From: Anaerolineae bacterium
GTDB taxonomy: Bacteria; Chloroflexota; Anaerolineae; B4-G1
Assembly: GCA_026418995.1 (NCBI GenBank)
Contig: JAOAAG010000149.1
Span: 1 to 38,283 of the forward strand
Direction: 5' to 3'
DNA length: 38,283 nt
The notes beneath the pieces were generated by a model that was not told the origin of the DNA, ran no database searches, and worked only from the letters and a program-made list of their open reading frames with translations. The translations under genes and the position numbers were made by a program. Below, one piece after another: positions 1-8,009 of this stretch. Within the stretch, counting starts at the first letter, position 1. Every line of letters begins with the position of its first letter.

Positions 1-408
1 GGCAAGATCCATTGCCCTGAGAGGGGCGCCCACGATATCGAGCAAAGTCATACGCGGGTTAAGAGAGGCGTAGGGGTCCTGAAAAATCATCCGCATGCTG
101 CGGCGGATGTGCCGGAGCTGATCGTGGTCCAGCGTAGCGACGTCCACCCGTCCCAGCGTAGGGTCTCTGAACCAGATTTGCCCATCGGTGGGCTCGATTG
201 CACGCAGAATACAGCGGCCGGTTGTGGTCTTACCGCATCCACTCTCGCCGACCAGGCCGAGCGTCTCTCCTTCCATCACATACAGGTCCACGCCGTCCAC
301 CGCTTTCACCTGGCCCACGACTCGTTTGAGGAAGCCTCGTTTCAGGGGAAAGTATTTCTTCAGTCCAATGACCTGCAATAAAGGTTCCTGCTTGGCTTGT
401 TCGGACAT
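1..408 (-). CDS. Peptide/solute ABC transporter ATP-binding protein, OppF/DppF type (3' end missing)
   Basis: This is the N-terminal 136 residues of the second ATPase of an oligopeptide/dipeptide-type importer; the rest lies beyond the left edge. ATP hydrolysis by the OppD/OppF pair on the cytoplasmic face drives import through the two permeases encoded upstream. A Walker A motif (GESGCGKTT) is visible near residue 55, and a Q-loop segment ([14 protein letters not shown]) near residue 110, which is typical of OppF. The ABC signature, Walker B and the C-terminal oligopeptide domain fall outside the window. The start is the ATG whose complement ends at 408, 33 nt downstream of the oppD-like stop. 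Its ribosome-binding site is weak (AAGGGTG). It is the fifth gene of the operon; substrate specificity cannot be read from an ATPase. Confidence 0.93.
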   Translation of the reverse strand, partial: MSEQAKQEPLLQVIGLKKYFPLKRGFLKRVVGQVKAVDGVDLYVMEGETLGLVGESGCGKTTTGRCILRAIEPTDGQIWFRDPTLGRVDVATLDHDQLRHIRRSMRMIFQDPYASLNPRMTLLDIVGAPLRAMDLA

Positions 409-441
409 CTTGTTACACCCTTGAGCATAATAGTTCTACTG

Positions 442-1479
442 TTAAGGCGTACCATACAGATGACAGCGGACGGAGTGGTTGGGCTCCACCTCGATAAGCA
501 TAGGCAACACCTGGTCGCACACACCGGGGATCATCTCCTCACAGCGCGGGTGGAAGGTGCAACCCTTCAGAATGCTATAAGGGTCAGGCACCATTCCCTT
601 GATCACCTCCAGGCGCCTGCGCTTTTTAGCGGTGGCGTCGCTTAATTGAGGGATGGACTTGAGCAGCGCACGGGTGTACGGATGGAGCGGATTGAAGAAC
701 AGGGATTGGACATCGGTCTGTTCGACGACCCGGCCCAGGTACATGACCGCAACCTCATCTGCCATCTCGGCGATCACTCCCATGTTGTGAGTGATGTACA
801 TGATAGCCATTCCTAGGTCATTCTGGAGGGTACGCATCAGCTCGAGGATCTGTGCCTCGGTGGTCACATCCAATGCTGTCGTTGGCTCATCGGCGATGAG
901 CAGGCTGGGATGGCAACTGAGCGCCATCGCGATGAGGGCGCGTTGCCGCATCCCACCGCTCAGCTCGAAAGGATAGCGGTCAATAGCCTGCGCGGGATTA
1001 GGCAGGTTGACGCGGGCCAGCATATCAATGGCCCTGCGACGTGCCTCGGCCCGGTCCACTTCCTGGTGCAGCATAATGACCTCCATGATCTGCGCTCCGA
1101 TAGTGCGCACCGGGCTCATCGCCGTCATCGGCTCCTGGAATACCATCGAAATCTGGTTGCCGCGAATGCTGCGCATCTCCTTACTGTTGGGTTTGAGGTC
1201 GGTGATCTTCACCACCTCGGTCATCGTGGAGGCATTGTTTCCCCGGACCGCTCTGTAGAACAGAATCTCTCCGCTCTCGATTCGGCCGGGGGGAGGGACA
1301 AGCTGCATCAGAGAGAGCGCGGTGACGCTCTTGCCGCAGCCGCTCTCGCCGACGATGCCCATGGTCTGCCCGCGTTTGATGCGCAGGTCCACGCCGTCCA
1401 CGGCCCGCACTACCCCTTCAGCCAGGTAGAAGTAGGTGTGCAGGTCCTTAATCTCTATGAGCAAGTTGTCCGTTGCCAT
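442..1479 (-). CDS. Peptide/solute ABC transporter ATP-binding protein, OppD/DppD type
   Basis: A 345-residue cytoplasmic ATPase of a PepT-family (oligopeptide/dipeptide) importer. It has Walker A (GESGCGKSV, near residue 43), Q-loop (VFQEPMTAMSP), signature (LSGGMRQR), Walker B (LLIADEPTTALD) and H-loop (ITHN). The C-terminal oligopeptide-transporter domain contains the family's cysteines (CTFHPRC followed by two more Cys), a pattern linked to an Fe-S site in DppD-like proteins. Length is normal for OppD. It lies 13 nt downstream of the OppC-like permease and is surely cotranscribed with the other transporter genes. Which solute is carried cannot be decided from the ATPase; peptide, nickel and oligosaccharide systems all share this subunit type. 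Confidence 0.95.
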   Translation of the reverse strand: MATDNLLIEIKDLHTYFYLAEGVVRAVDGVDLRIKRGQTMGIVGESGCGKSVTALSLMQLVPPPGRIESGEILFYRAVRGNNASTMTEVVKITDLKPNSKEMRSIRGNQISMVFQEPMTAMSPVRTIGAQIMEVIMLHQEVDRAEARRRAIDMLARVNLPNPAQAIDRYPFELSGGMRQRALIAMALSCHPSLLIADEPTTALDVTTEAQILELMRTLQNDLGMAIMYITHNMGVIAEMADEVAVMYLGRVVEQTDVQSLFFNPLHPYTRALLKSIPQLSDATAKKRRRLEVIKGMVPDPYSILKGCTFHPRCEEMIPGVCDQVLPMLIEVEPNHSVRCHLYGTP

Positions 1480-1492
1480 TCCACGTCCCTTC

Positions 1493-2650
1493 TTACGTCA
1501 CGTAGGGGTCGGCGGCATCGCGCAGGCCATCGCCCACGAAGTTAAACATCAGCACCGCGACGACGACGACCGGCACCGGCCACAGTACCCACGGGAAATA
1601 AGCTACGTTCACGATATCCTGAGCCTCCTGCAACATAACACCCCAACTGATCGTCGGCGGGTTCAATCCGATGCCCAGGAAGCTGAGCGAGGTCTCGCCG
1701 AGGATCATGCCAGGCAACGAGCCGGTCAGCGAGACGATGATGTAGCTGGCAAAACCCGGAAGCATATAGCGGGTGATGATACGCCACTCACTCTCGCCGT
1801 CGAGCCGGGCGGCGAGCACGAAATCCTCCTCGCGCATACTCAGTAAACGGCCGCGCACGATACGGGCCAGCCCTGTCCAGCCGAAGATGGAGAGAATGAG
1901 CGTGGTAGCAAAGTAAACCTGTACCCGTGGCCAATCGCGCGGTAGCGCAGCGGCTAGAGCCATCCACAGCGGAATCTGCGGCAGCGTGGTGAGCACCTCG
2001 ATCACCCGTTGAATCACCTCATCCACAACGCCGCCGAAGAAGCCTGAGATCCCACCCAGGATCAAGCCCAGGATGAAGCTGATGGCTATCCCCACCAGCC
2101 CCACGCTGAGCGAGATGCGTCCGCCGTAGAAGATGCGCGATAACACATCCCGTCCGATGCTGTCGGTGCCCAGGATAAAGATAGGCATCGCATCCTTGCC
2201 GGTGCCGAACAGGTGCACGTCGGTCGGGAAGAGTCCCCAGAACTTATAGGGGTCGCCACGGACGAACAGCTTGACCGGGTGTATCGAGTTCGTATCTATC
2301 TTGTGGACCGGCCTGAAGGTCTCCGGGTCACGCCCTTTCACCGTGCCGTAGATAAACGGGGCGCGGAAATTACCCTGAGCGTCCCGAATACGAATGATCG
2401 TTGGCGGATGGGCCAGATGGTCCTGGAAGCGGTGCAACGGGTCGTGAGGGCTGAGAAAGTCGGCGAAAATGGCCACAAAGTAGAACACGGCCAGAACCGC
2501 TAATGATACCCGTGCCAGCCGGTGCCGCTTAAACTTCCACCATACCAGTTGCCATTGGCCGGCGCGGTAAAACTCCTCCTCGCGCTGTACTTCGGTCTCT
2601 TGTCGTTTCTTGCGACCAGGCCGTCCTTTCGTAACGGTTGAAGCGCTCAT
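1493..2650 (-). CDS. ABC transporter permease, OppC/DppC type, with a long periplasmic insertion
   Basis: A 385-residue inner-membrane permease. A charged N-terminus is followed by one TM helix near residues 45-65, then a hydrophilic stretch of roughly 110 residues ending at GTDSIGRDVLSR, then about five TM helices. The cytoplasmic coupling segment (AARLDGESEWRIITRYMLPG) is the EAA motif that contacts the ATPases. The motif FLGIGLNPPTISWGVML is diagnostic for OppC/DppC. The chosen ATG overlaps the upstream permease stop by four bases (ATGA at 2647-2650), indicating translational coupling. A longer in-frame reading upstream only copies the other permease in a wrong frame. The loop after TM1 is longer than in classical OppC. 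Confidence 0.94.
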   Translation of the reverse strand: MSASTVTKGRPGRKKRQETEVQREEEFYRAGQWQLVWWKFKRHRLARVSLAVLAVFYFVAIFADFLSPHDPLHRFQDHLAHPPTIIRIRDAQGNFRAPFIYGTVKGRDPETFRPVHKIDTNSIHPVKLFVRGDPYKFWGLFPTDVHLFGTGKDAMPIFILGTDSIGRDVLSRIFYGGRISLSVGLVGIAISFILGLILGGISGFFGGVVDEVIQRVIEVLTTLPQIPLWMALAAALPRDWPRVQVYFATTLILSIFGWTGLARIVRGRLLSMREEDFVLAARLDGESEWRIITRYMLPGFASYIIVSLTGSLPGMILGETSLSFLGIGLNPPTISWGVMLQEAQDIVNVAYFPWVLWPVPVVVVAVLMFNFVGDGLRDAADPYVT

Positions 2651-3648
2651 ACTCCCTCCACACCACCAAAGCGGATACGCGGATCCGATGCGGCCAGAAG
2701 AATATCGGAGAACACGGCGCTGATAGATGTGAGAGCGCCAATGATCAGAATGTAGGCCCCTGCCACGTACATATCCTCCGCCATCAACGCCGAATAAAGC
2801 GCCGGGCCGGCTGTGGGCAGGTTGAGGACGATCTCGACCAGGGTGCCCCCGGAGAAGAGCCACGGCAGGAGCCACATCAGGCCGCTGATGATCGGGTTGA
2901 TAGCCAGCCGCATTGGGTAACGTATGATGACTTGTAGCTCGGAAAGTCCCTTTGCACGTGCTACCATCACGTACTGCTTGCGCAGCTCATCCAGCATCAT
3001 AGCGCGCATGGTACGGATCGTCCCTGCTGTCCCGCCGATGCCCAGGAGGACGATGGGGAGCCACATGTTGCTGAGCAGATCCAGGAACTTGCCCCAGCTC
3101 CATGGCGCAACCATGTATTCCGGCGAGAACAATCCACCGACCCGGATGCCAAATTTTGTGAGAGCGATGTACATAATCACCAGGGCCAGGAAGAAGCCAG
3201 GTACAGCCATGCCTATGAAGGTAAAAAAAGTCACAATATAGTCGGCAAGCGAATACTGCTTCACAGCTACAAAGACGCCAACCGGGATAGCTATTACCCA
3301 GGTCAGGATGGCGGAGAGAAGTGCGATGGCGAAGGTGTATCCCATGCGCTCTTTAATAACATCCGCTACTGGCTTCTGGAAAGCGTAAGAGTAGCCGAAG
3401 TCAAATTTTGTCACAATCTTGCCTATCCAGAGGAGATAGCGCAGGTGCACCGGCCTGTCAAGCCCATACTGTTTCCTCAGCAACTCGGCCTGGCGCTGGT
3501 CCACCGTCGCACCCGAGGCCTGAAGGTTCTGTATCTGCGTCTCCACAATATCCCCCGGCGGAAGCTGGATGATAATAAACGCCAGTACCGAGATGAGAAA
3601 TAATTGCGGGATCGTCCGCAAGAAGCGCATCGCGATATAACTCAACAT
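2647..3648 (-). CDS. ABC transporter permease, OppB/DppB type
   Basis: A 333-residue inner-membrane permease, the partner of the OppC-type protein. The N-terminus (MLSYIAMRFLRTIPQLFLISVLAFIIIQL) is the classical OppB/DppB first TM helix. It is followed by the family motif PGDIV, the LRKQYGLDRPVHLRYLLWI segment, and an EAA loop (ARAKGLSELQVIIRYPMRLA) for ATPase coupling. About six TM helices are evident and length is normal. A GGAGG ribosome-binding site precedes the ATG. A gap of about 200 nt with two stem-loops separates it from the binding-protein gene upstream. Its 3' end overlaps the oppC-like gene by four bases. Confidence 0.95.
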   Translation of the reverse strand: MLSYIAMRFLRTIPQLFLISVLAFIIIQLPPGDIVETQIQNLQASGATVDQRQAELLRKQYGLDRPVHLRYLLWIGKIVTKFDFGYSYAFQKPVADVIKERMGYTFAIALLSAILTWVIAIPVGVFVAVKQYSLADYIVTFFTFIGMAVPGFFLALVIMYIALTKFGIRVGGLFSPEYMVAPWSWGKFLDLLSNMWLPIVLLGIGGTAGTIRTMRAMMLDELRKQYVMVARAKGLSELQVIIRYPMRLAINPIISGLMWLLPWLFSGGTLVEIVLNLPTAGPALYSALMAEDMYVAGAYILIIGALTSISAVFSDILLAASDPRIRFGGVEGV

Positions 3649-3742
3649 CAGTTGACCTCCTGGGAGGCTCTCTCAAGGATGCAGGTCTGTTTTGCCTCTG
3701 CTTATTGTACCACAAGAGCAGTCGGAATGCATCTCACGAGGC

Positions 3743-3777
3743 CAGATGACGGTCACTCCCGAAGTGACCGTCATCTG
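3743..3777. terminator. Perfect 15-bp stem-loop between binding-protein and permease genes
   Basis: The arms CAGATGACGGTCACT and AGTGACCGTCATCTG are exact complements around a 5-nt loop. No U-tract follows on the minus-strand transcript, so a partial terminator or a 3'-end stabiliser of the binding-protein mRNA is more likely than a full stop. It is the second of two hairpins met by RNA polymerase after the binding-protein gene. Confidence 0.65.
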
Positions 3778-3788
3778 AAGAGGCAAAG

Positions 3789-3831
3789 AACTACCGGACG
3801 TAAGCCCGGGCTGAGCTTACATCCGGTAGTT
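3789..3831 (-). terminator. 17-bp stem-loop just downstream of the binding-protein stop codon
   Basis: The arms AACTACCGGATGTAAGC and GCTTACGTCCGGTAGTT (minus-strand sense) pair throughout. One position is U-G in the minus-strand RNA but C-A in plus-strand RNA, which hints that the structure is kept for the minus transcript. A short T-rich run (TTCTTTG) follows. It starts 17 nt after the binding-protein stop. Likely role: attenuation or mRNA protection, so that the binding protein is made in excess over the permeases. Confidence 0.7.
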
Positions 3832-3848
3832 CCTCAATACGGCGGAGA

Positions 3849-5921
3849 CTAGCCCCGCTGGCCGCCCTCATAGAAGAAGGCTGCCGGATGGTAAGTGTTG
3901 ATGCCGTAGGTGTCCCACCCGATGGGCACTTTGGGCCGCGGCAGGTTGCGCATGTTCTTGTTGATGATCAGCGGGCAGGGGCTCTCAAGCACGATGCCGA
4001 TGGACAGCGGGTTCTCGGCCAGGTAATCGAAGATCTTTTGCCCGATCTTCACGCGCTCCTCCTCGTCCACAACCGCCCGCATCTCGTCCACCCAGGCAAA
4101 CAACTGCTTGATAGCCTCCGGTGGCTCGGGCAAGTCGGTCTTGTCCACCGCGGTGTACCAGCGCTGCCAGGCTGCCGAAGCGCCGCCCTGGCCGGCATCG
4201 GCCGTCGGCACGTACCATTGCATCTGAAGCGGCAGGAGCATGTCGGTGCAGCGGTCGGCGTGCCAGACGCCGCAATGGATCTCGTCGGCCCACATTCTCT
4301 GGTTGTAGAGCGCCTCGTCAATCTCCTTGGTCGTTGCGTCAATGCCGATCTCGCGCCAGTAGGTGCAGACCATCTCGGTGAACTCGTGAACCGAGGCCCC
4401 GACGCGAATGCCGCAGTGCTCAATATTGTAGGTGAGCCGCTTCCCGTCCGGCCGCAGGCGATAGCCCTCGCTATCCCGCTTGTCCAGCCCCATCTCGTCC
4501 AGCAACTTGTTCGCCAGCTCCGGATCGTACTGCGCCCACGCCGTGCCGTACTTCTCCTTGTAGTACTTGGAGTTGGGCATCGGCGCCAATTGCCCCATCC
4601 GCGCCAACCCGTAGAAGAGGGCCTCATTGAGTTCCTCACGATTGATCGCCACCGAGAGCGCCTTGACCCAGTTGGGATGGTTGACAAGCTCTTCCAGTAC
4701 CGGATCGTTGGGCAGGGTGTGGCGCGGGAAGAGGACGTAGCGGTCGGTCATGCAGGAGAGGTAGTCGCCCACGATGTAATGACCTTGCTCCCGATTCTCC
4801 ATATACAGCGGATACTTGGCAATGGTCACGTCGTGCATGCCGATCCAGTCCAGTTCGCCCGCGATCATCTTGATGTCCATAGCCTCGGTCTTGGCCAGGT
4901 ACTCCAGACGGTGCGTGTCAATGTAGGGCAACTGGTTGCCGGCCATGTCAACTTTCCAGTAGTAGGGGTTGCGCTCGAAAATGACCAGCCCCTCCGCCGG
5001 ATACTCCACCGGAATCCAGGGCGACAGGGTCGGGAAGCCCTTAGCATACTGCGGGAACTGCCAGGTGTTCATCCCCCACTGCATAAATCGGTTGATGACG
5101 TTCTCCCACGTATCCACCCCCAGTTCATCCATCAGCTTCTTCAGGGCTTCCTCGCCAGCGTACTTGATGTGGTAGTCCTTCAGGAAATGCTTGGGCACGA
5201 AAGGCCCCTCGGCGGGGTAGCCTCCGGGGTGGCGGGTGAGCAGGTGGGGGAAGATACCGAAGGGATAATCGAACTTGACGCGGAAGGTATAATCGTCAAC
5301 GATCTCGATGGTGGGCCATTTGTTCTGGATGCCAGCAAACGCCTGACCGACCCAGCCCAGCCCTTCGACGGTGGCCCAATCGTTCCACCAGAAGTCCACG
5401 TCCTCGGTGGTGAGCGGATGCCCGTCTGACCACTTCATCCCCTCGCGCATGTGGATGGTGTAGGTGGTGCCGTCGTCTGTCCCCTCCCAGCTTTCAATCA
5501 TGTTGGGGACAAGTGTGCGCAGGTCTATGTCCGAGTATTGCACCATCCGGTCGGTGTACCAGTCGTAGGTGTCAACCGACCAGACGGTGTCGAAGTGGAT
5601 CATGCGCACCTCGCCGCCGTAGACGCCAATGGCCTCACGCCCACCAACCACAAAGGGATTCACCGGCAACCGCTCATCCACAGGCGGCAGTTCCCCGGCC
5701 TTCACCTTTTCCGCCAGCGAGGGCGCCTCTCCCCACCCCTTGGGCACCTCCACCTCGACGGTCACCTTGACTTCCTGGGGCACCACTTTGGTGACTTCTA
5801 CCGGGACCGTCTCCTTGATCACCTGAGGGGTAGCGGGGGCACAGGCCGTAGCTACAGCTCCAAGCGTAGCGGCCGCCGACAACTGTAAGAACTCACGACG
5901 CTTTAGCTTTCGCTGCTCCAT
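3849..5921 (-). CDS. ABC transporter substrate-binding lipoprotein, peptide-binding (SBP_bac_5) family
   Basis: A 690-residue extracytoplasmic solute-binding protein that captures the substrate and delivers it to the permeases. The N-terminus carries a twin-arginine-like RREFLQL and a lipobox (VATAC, Cys near residue 27), then a Val/Glu/Lys-rich linker of a kind common in Chloroflexota binding proteins. The mature part has family-5 features such as GTTYTIHMREGMKWSDGHPLT and VDFWWNDW. At about 690 residues it is longer than E. coli OppA or DppA, as in large-cargo members of the family. The start is the ATG at 5921 because AGGAGGAGG lies 4 nt upstream; an in-frame upstream start would add 18 residues before the signal peptide. 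It is the first gene of the importer operon. Substrate is unknown. Confidence 0.93.
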   Translation of the reverse strand: MEQRKLKRREFLQLSAAATLGAVATACAPATPQVIKETVPVEVTKVVPQEVKVTVEVEVPKGWGEAPSLAEKVKAGELPPVDERLPVNPFVVGGREAIGVYGGEVRMIHFDTVWSVDTYDWYTDRMVQYSDIDLRTLVPNMIESWEGTDDGTTYTIHMREGMKWSDGHPLTTEDVDFWWNDWATVEGLGWVGQAFAGIQNKWPTIEIVDDYTFRVKFDYPFGIFPHLLTRHPGGYPAEGPFVPKHFLKDYHIKYAGEEALKKLMDELGVDTWENVINRFMQWGMNTWQFPQYAKGFPTLSPWIPVEYPAEGLVIFERNPYYWKVDMAGNQLPYIDTHRLEYLAKTEAMDIKMIAGELDWIGMHDVTIAKYPLYMENREQGHYIVGDYLSCMTDRYVLFPRHTLPNDPVLEELVNHPNWVKALSVAINREELNEALFYGLARMGQLAPMPNSKYYKEKYGTAWAQYDPELANKLLDEMGLDKRDSEGYRLRPDGKRLTYNIEHCGIRVGASVHEFTEMVCTYWREIGIDATTKEIDEALYNQRMWADEIHCGVWHADRCTDMLLPLQMQWYVPTADAGQGGASAAWQRWYTAVDKTDLPEPPEAIKQLFAWVDEMRAVVDEEERVKIGQKIFDYLAENPLSIGIVLESPCPLIINKNMRNLPRPKVPIGWDTYGINTYHPAAFFYEGGQRG

Positions 5922-6010
5922 CTTTCCTCCTCCTGAGATAGATACTTCATCTGGCCCGGTGCCAGAAACCACCATTACTTTACCATCACTCCTGAAACAA
6001 ATCTACCACT

Positions 6011-6038
6011 TTTGGGACAAACTTTGGGATTTTTGGGA
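6011..6038 (-). repeat. Three TTTGGGA repeats upstream of the binding-protein gene
   Basis: The heptamer TTTGGGA (TCCCAAA on the minus strand) occurs at 6011, 6023 and 6032, spaced 12 and 9 bp. It lies 90-120 bp upstream of the importer start, where a promoter or activator site would be. I could not place a convincing -35/-10 pair with it, so a regulatory role is only a suggestion. Confidence 0.35.
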
Positions 6039-6079
6039 CAGGCTTGCTGCCCAGCAGGAGGCAACCGGCTGGCGGGAAC

Positions 6080-6107
6080 AAAAATCCCGCTCCCACAGGG
6101 AGCGGGA
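6080..6107 (-). terminator. Rho-independent terminator of the ferredoxin genes
   Basis: On the minus strand the arms TCCCGCTCCC and GGGAGCGGGA form a perfect 10-bp stem with a 3-nt loop, followed directly by TTTTTG. It lies about 50 nt past the stop of the last ferredoxin gene. This is a textbook intrinsic terminator separating the ferredoxins from the importer operon. Confidence 0.9.
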
Positions 6108-6157
6108 GAGCTTCTCAGGCGGAGAAGGAGGAAGGGCAGTGTCTGCTGCCTGGCACG

Positions 6158-6346
6158 CTAGGCTTTCACGATGGCGTCACTGGGACAGGCCGCCGCGCAC
6201 TGCGGCTCGTCGTAGTAGCCCTTGCACTCGACGCACACGTTCGGGTCTATCACGTAGTGTTCTTCCCCTTCGGAGATGGCCCCGACTGGGCAGACCGGCT
6301 CGCATGAGCCACATGCGATGCAGTCGTCGGTAATCTTCATTGCCAC
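6158..6346 (-). CDS. 2[4Fe-4S] ferredoxin
   Basis: A 62-residue bacterial-type ferredoxin, a soluble low-potential electron carrier. Two cluster motifs are visible: CIACGSCEPVCP near residues 9-20 and CVECKGYYDEPQCAAACP near residues 39-56. The second has the longer spacing between its second and third Cys seen in many clostridial-like and Chloroflexota ferredoxins. The GTG at 6346 is preferred because AGGGGGTGA lies about 8 nt upstream. A GTG at 6355 abuts that Shine-Dalgarno sequence too closely, and an ATG at 6340 is also possible. It follows another ferredoxin gene on the same strand and ends before a strong terminator. The redox partner is not encoded nearby. Confidence 0.92.
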   Translation of the reverse strand: MAMKITDDCIACGSCEPVCPVGAISEGEEHYVIDPNVCVECKGYYDEPQCAAACPSDAIVKA

Positions 6347-6393
6347 GTCACTCACCCCCTTTCACTTTTCACTGTAGACTTGTGATTGAGATG

Positions 6394-6660
6394 CTACACC
6401 TGGTCGGCGCCCGGCCCGCTCTCATAGTACTCGGCGTTCCGCCTGATGTCGTCTTTGTACTCCTCAGGCACGTCATCCTCGTGGAAGATTGCTTCGTTGG
6501 GGCATTCGGCTTCGCATGCCCCACACTCGATACAGGTCTCTGGATTAATGTAATAGGTGGGCCACTCCGGATCATCATCTACCCAGTGGATGGAATCGGT
6601 GGGGCAGACATCCACGCACAGCCCGGCTCGCTCACATTTTCTGGTGATCACATAGGTCAT
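6394..6660 (-). CDS. Ferredoxin with two Fe-S cluster motifs (seven-iron type or 2[4Fe-4S])
   Basis: An 88-residue ferredoxin. The N-terminal motif is C9-x5-C15-x3-C19-P, with the extended spacing seen in proteins where one cluster may be [3Fe-4S]. The second motif, CIECGACEAECP, is a standard [4Fe-4S] binder. The C-terminal 30 residues are acidic and probably helical, as in FdxA-like ferredoxins. The ATG has GGAGG 9 nt upstream, and a near-consensus promoter lies about 40 nt upstream. It is probably cotranscribed with the smaller ferredoxin downstream. Whether cluster I holds three or four irons cannot be settled from sequence alone. Confidence 0.91.
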   Translation of the reverse strand: MTYVITRKCERAGLCVDVCPTDSIHWVDDDPEWPTYYINPETCIECGACEAECPNEAIFHEDDVPEEYKDDIRRNAEYYESGPGADQV

Positions 6661-6701
6661 TTTAGCTTACCTCCGTTGTATTTTCTGGACGTGATGCCAA
6701 C

Positions 6702-6729
6702 ATTGTAGCCCGATTCGCAGCTTTGTCAA
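6702..6729 (-). promoter_or_regulatory. Sigma-70 promoter of the ferredoxin genes
   Basis: On the minus strand a consensus TTGACA (6729-6724) is followed after 16 bp by TACAAT (6707-6702). The predicted start of transcription leaves a leader of about 35 nt before the ferredoxin ATG. It lies back to back with the promoter of the plus-strand glycosylase gene. Confidence 0.8.
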
Positions 6730-6753
6730 GAACATGATGACCACGGTGAAGAG

Positions 6754-6782
6754 TTGTCCTGCGGCGAGACTTGTGCTACAAT
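6754..6782 (+). promoter_or_regulatory. Sigma-70 promoter of the endonuclease III-type gene
   Basis: TTGTCC (6754-6759) and TACAAT (6777-6782) are separated by 17 bp. Transcription would begin near 6789, only about 13 nt before the ATG at 6802. This argues that the true start is 6802 and not the in-frame TTG at 6754, which is part of the -35 box. Confidence 0.7.
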
Positions 6783-6801
6783 ACTCAACCGTCACTGTCC
6801 C

Positions 6802-7503
6802 ATGGAAGGTCAAGCTACTGCGGCTGCGTTCCGGATTCATCAATTGCTCCTGGCCGAGTACGGCGACCATCCCTGGCACCCCCGCGACCCGGTTGCCACG
6901 CTGGTGTCCACCATGATCTCCCAAAACACCAGCGACGTCAACCGGGATATAGCGTTCGCGCGATTGTGTGAGCGTTTCCCGACGTGGGAGGCGGTACGCG
7001 ATGCCCCGCCTGCAGAGCTGGTCGAGGCTCTCCGCCCAGCAGGGCTGGCCCCCACCAAGGCCCCGCGTATCCAGCATGCCCTGCGCCATATCACCGCGAC
7101 ACAGGGAAGCATTACGCTTGACTTCCTGAAGGATATGGCACTGGAAGAGGCACGTGCCTGGTTGCTGAGCATCCCTGGCGTGGGGCCCAAGACCGCTGCG
7201 ATTGTTCTGCTTTTCGCGCTGGGGAAACCGGCCTTTCCAGTGGATACCCACATTCACAGGGTAACCCGTCGGCTGGGGCTGATTCCTGAGCGCACTGATC
7301 GCGAAAAAGCGCATACGTTGCTGGAGCAGATTGTGCCGCCGGAGGCCTACTATGCGTTCCATCTCAATCTGATCGCGCACGGGCGGGCCGTGTGCCTGGC
7401 CCGTGTTCCCCAGTGTGGGAAGTGTGTTCTGAAAGAGGAGTGCGCTTATTACTTGCGCGCGGTTAGCCAGCCGAGGCAGGACAGTTTGGAAAGGTTGCCC
7501 TGA
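6802..7503 (+). CDS. Endonuclease III-family DNA glycosylase/AP lyase with Fe-S cluster
   Basis: A 233-residue helix-hairpin-helix glycosylase that removes damaged bases and nicks abasic sites in base-excision repair. The hairpin IPGVGPKTA carries the lysine expected for the lyase reaction (K130), and VDTH supplies the catalytic aspartate (D148). Four cysteines, C198-x6-C205-x2-C208-x5-C214, match the [4Fe-4S] loop. The start at 6802 follows from the promoter position; the leader is very short and has no clear Shine-Dalgarno site. The segment SQNTSDVNRD replaces the usual LSAQTTD-like helix of E. coli Nth, so substrate preference may differ. It heads a run of plus-strand genes (YraN-like, MiaA, GNAT). 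Confidence 0.92.
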   Translation: MEGQATAAAFRIHQLLLAEYGDHPWHPRDPVATLVSTMISQNTSDVNRDIAFARLCERFPTWEAVRDAPPAELVEALRPAGLAPTKAPRIQHALRHITATQGSITLDFLKDMALEEARAWLLSIPGVGPKTAAIVLLFALGKPAFPVDTHIHRVTRRLGLIPERTDREKAHTLLEQIVPPEAYYAFHLNLIAHGRAVCLARVPQCGKCVLKEECAYYLRAVSQPRQDSLERLP

Positions 7504-7625
7504 CCAGGAAGCCATGGTCTCAACCTCATGCATCATCCAGCATGTGTCGGCGCAGAGTGGTCGGCGTCGCATGGGGAAAGTTGGTGCGGGTGGGTTGGAG
7601 AAATCCCTCCTCTCGAGGTGTCGCT

Positions 7626-8009
7626 GTGCAGGCGAAACTGCCAGCTAATGCCAGAATAGGCCTGGGCAGGCGTGGGGAAACGCTGGCTGCCGCCGAGCTG
7701 ATCCGCCAGGGGTACCGGGTCGTGGAGCGCAACTGGCGCTGTCCGGCGGGTGAGGTGGATATTGTCGCCTGCCGGGACAACGGATGGTCCTTCTTCGAGG
7801 TGCGTACACGGCGTGGAGACGAGTTTGGCACGCCAGAGGAATCGCTGGGAGAAGCGAAACGAGAGCGCATGCTCCAGGTGGCACTGACCTACCTGGTCGA
7901 ACACGGGTATAATCCGTATGATGTGAACTGGCGTGTCGGGCTGGTGGCTGTGGAAATGGATCGGGCCGGGAGGTTGCTGCGGGTGGAGGTGTATGAGAGC
8001 ATCGAGTAG
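7626..8009 (+). CDS. YraN/UPF0102 family protein
   Basis: A 127-residue protein of the UPF0102 family, which has a restriction-endonuclease-like fold and an uncertain role, often suggested in DNA metabolism. Conserved features are GRRGETLAAAELIRQGYRVVERNWR at the N-terminus, GEVDIVA (acidic metal-ligand position), FFEVRTR (the usual E-V-K/R), FGTPEESLGEAKRERM, and a C-terminal VEVYE-like strand. The GTG at 7626 is preferred because GAGG lies 7 nt upstream and the length then fits the family. An earlier in-frame ATG would add 28 basic residues without family similarity. Its 3' end overlaps miaA by 17 nt, so the two are cotranscribed. Confidence 0.87.
   Translation: MQAKLPANARIGLGRRGETLAAAELIRQGYRVVERNWRCPAGEVDIVACRDNGWSFFEVRTRRGDEFGTPEESLGEAKRERMLQVALTYLVEHGYNPYDVNWRVGLVAVEMDRAGRLLRVEVYESIE

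Noticed and set aside
3888-5429. 513-codon open frame antisense to the binding-protein gene
   Set aside because: It is a shadow of a high-GC coding strand; no ribosome-binding site, no recognisable domain, and the opposite strand encodes a clear SBP_bac_5 protein.
6667-7572. Minus-strand 301-codon frame opposite the glycosylase gene
   Set aside because: Overlaps the ferredoxin promoter and the antisense of a clear HhH-GPD protein.
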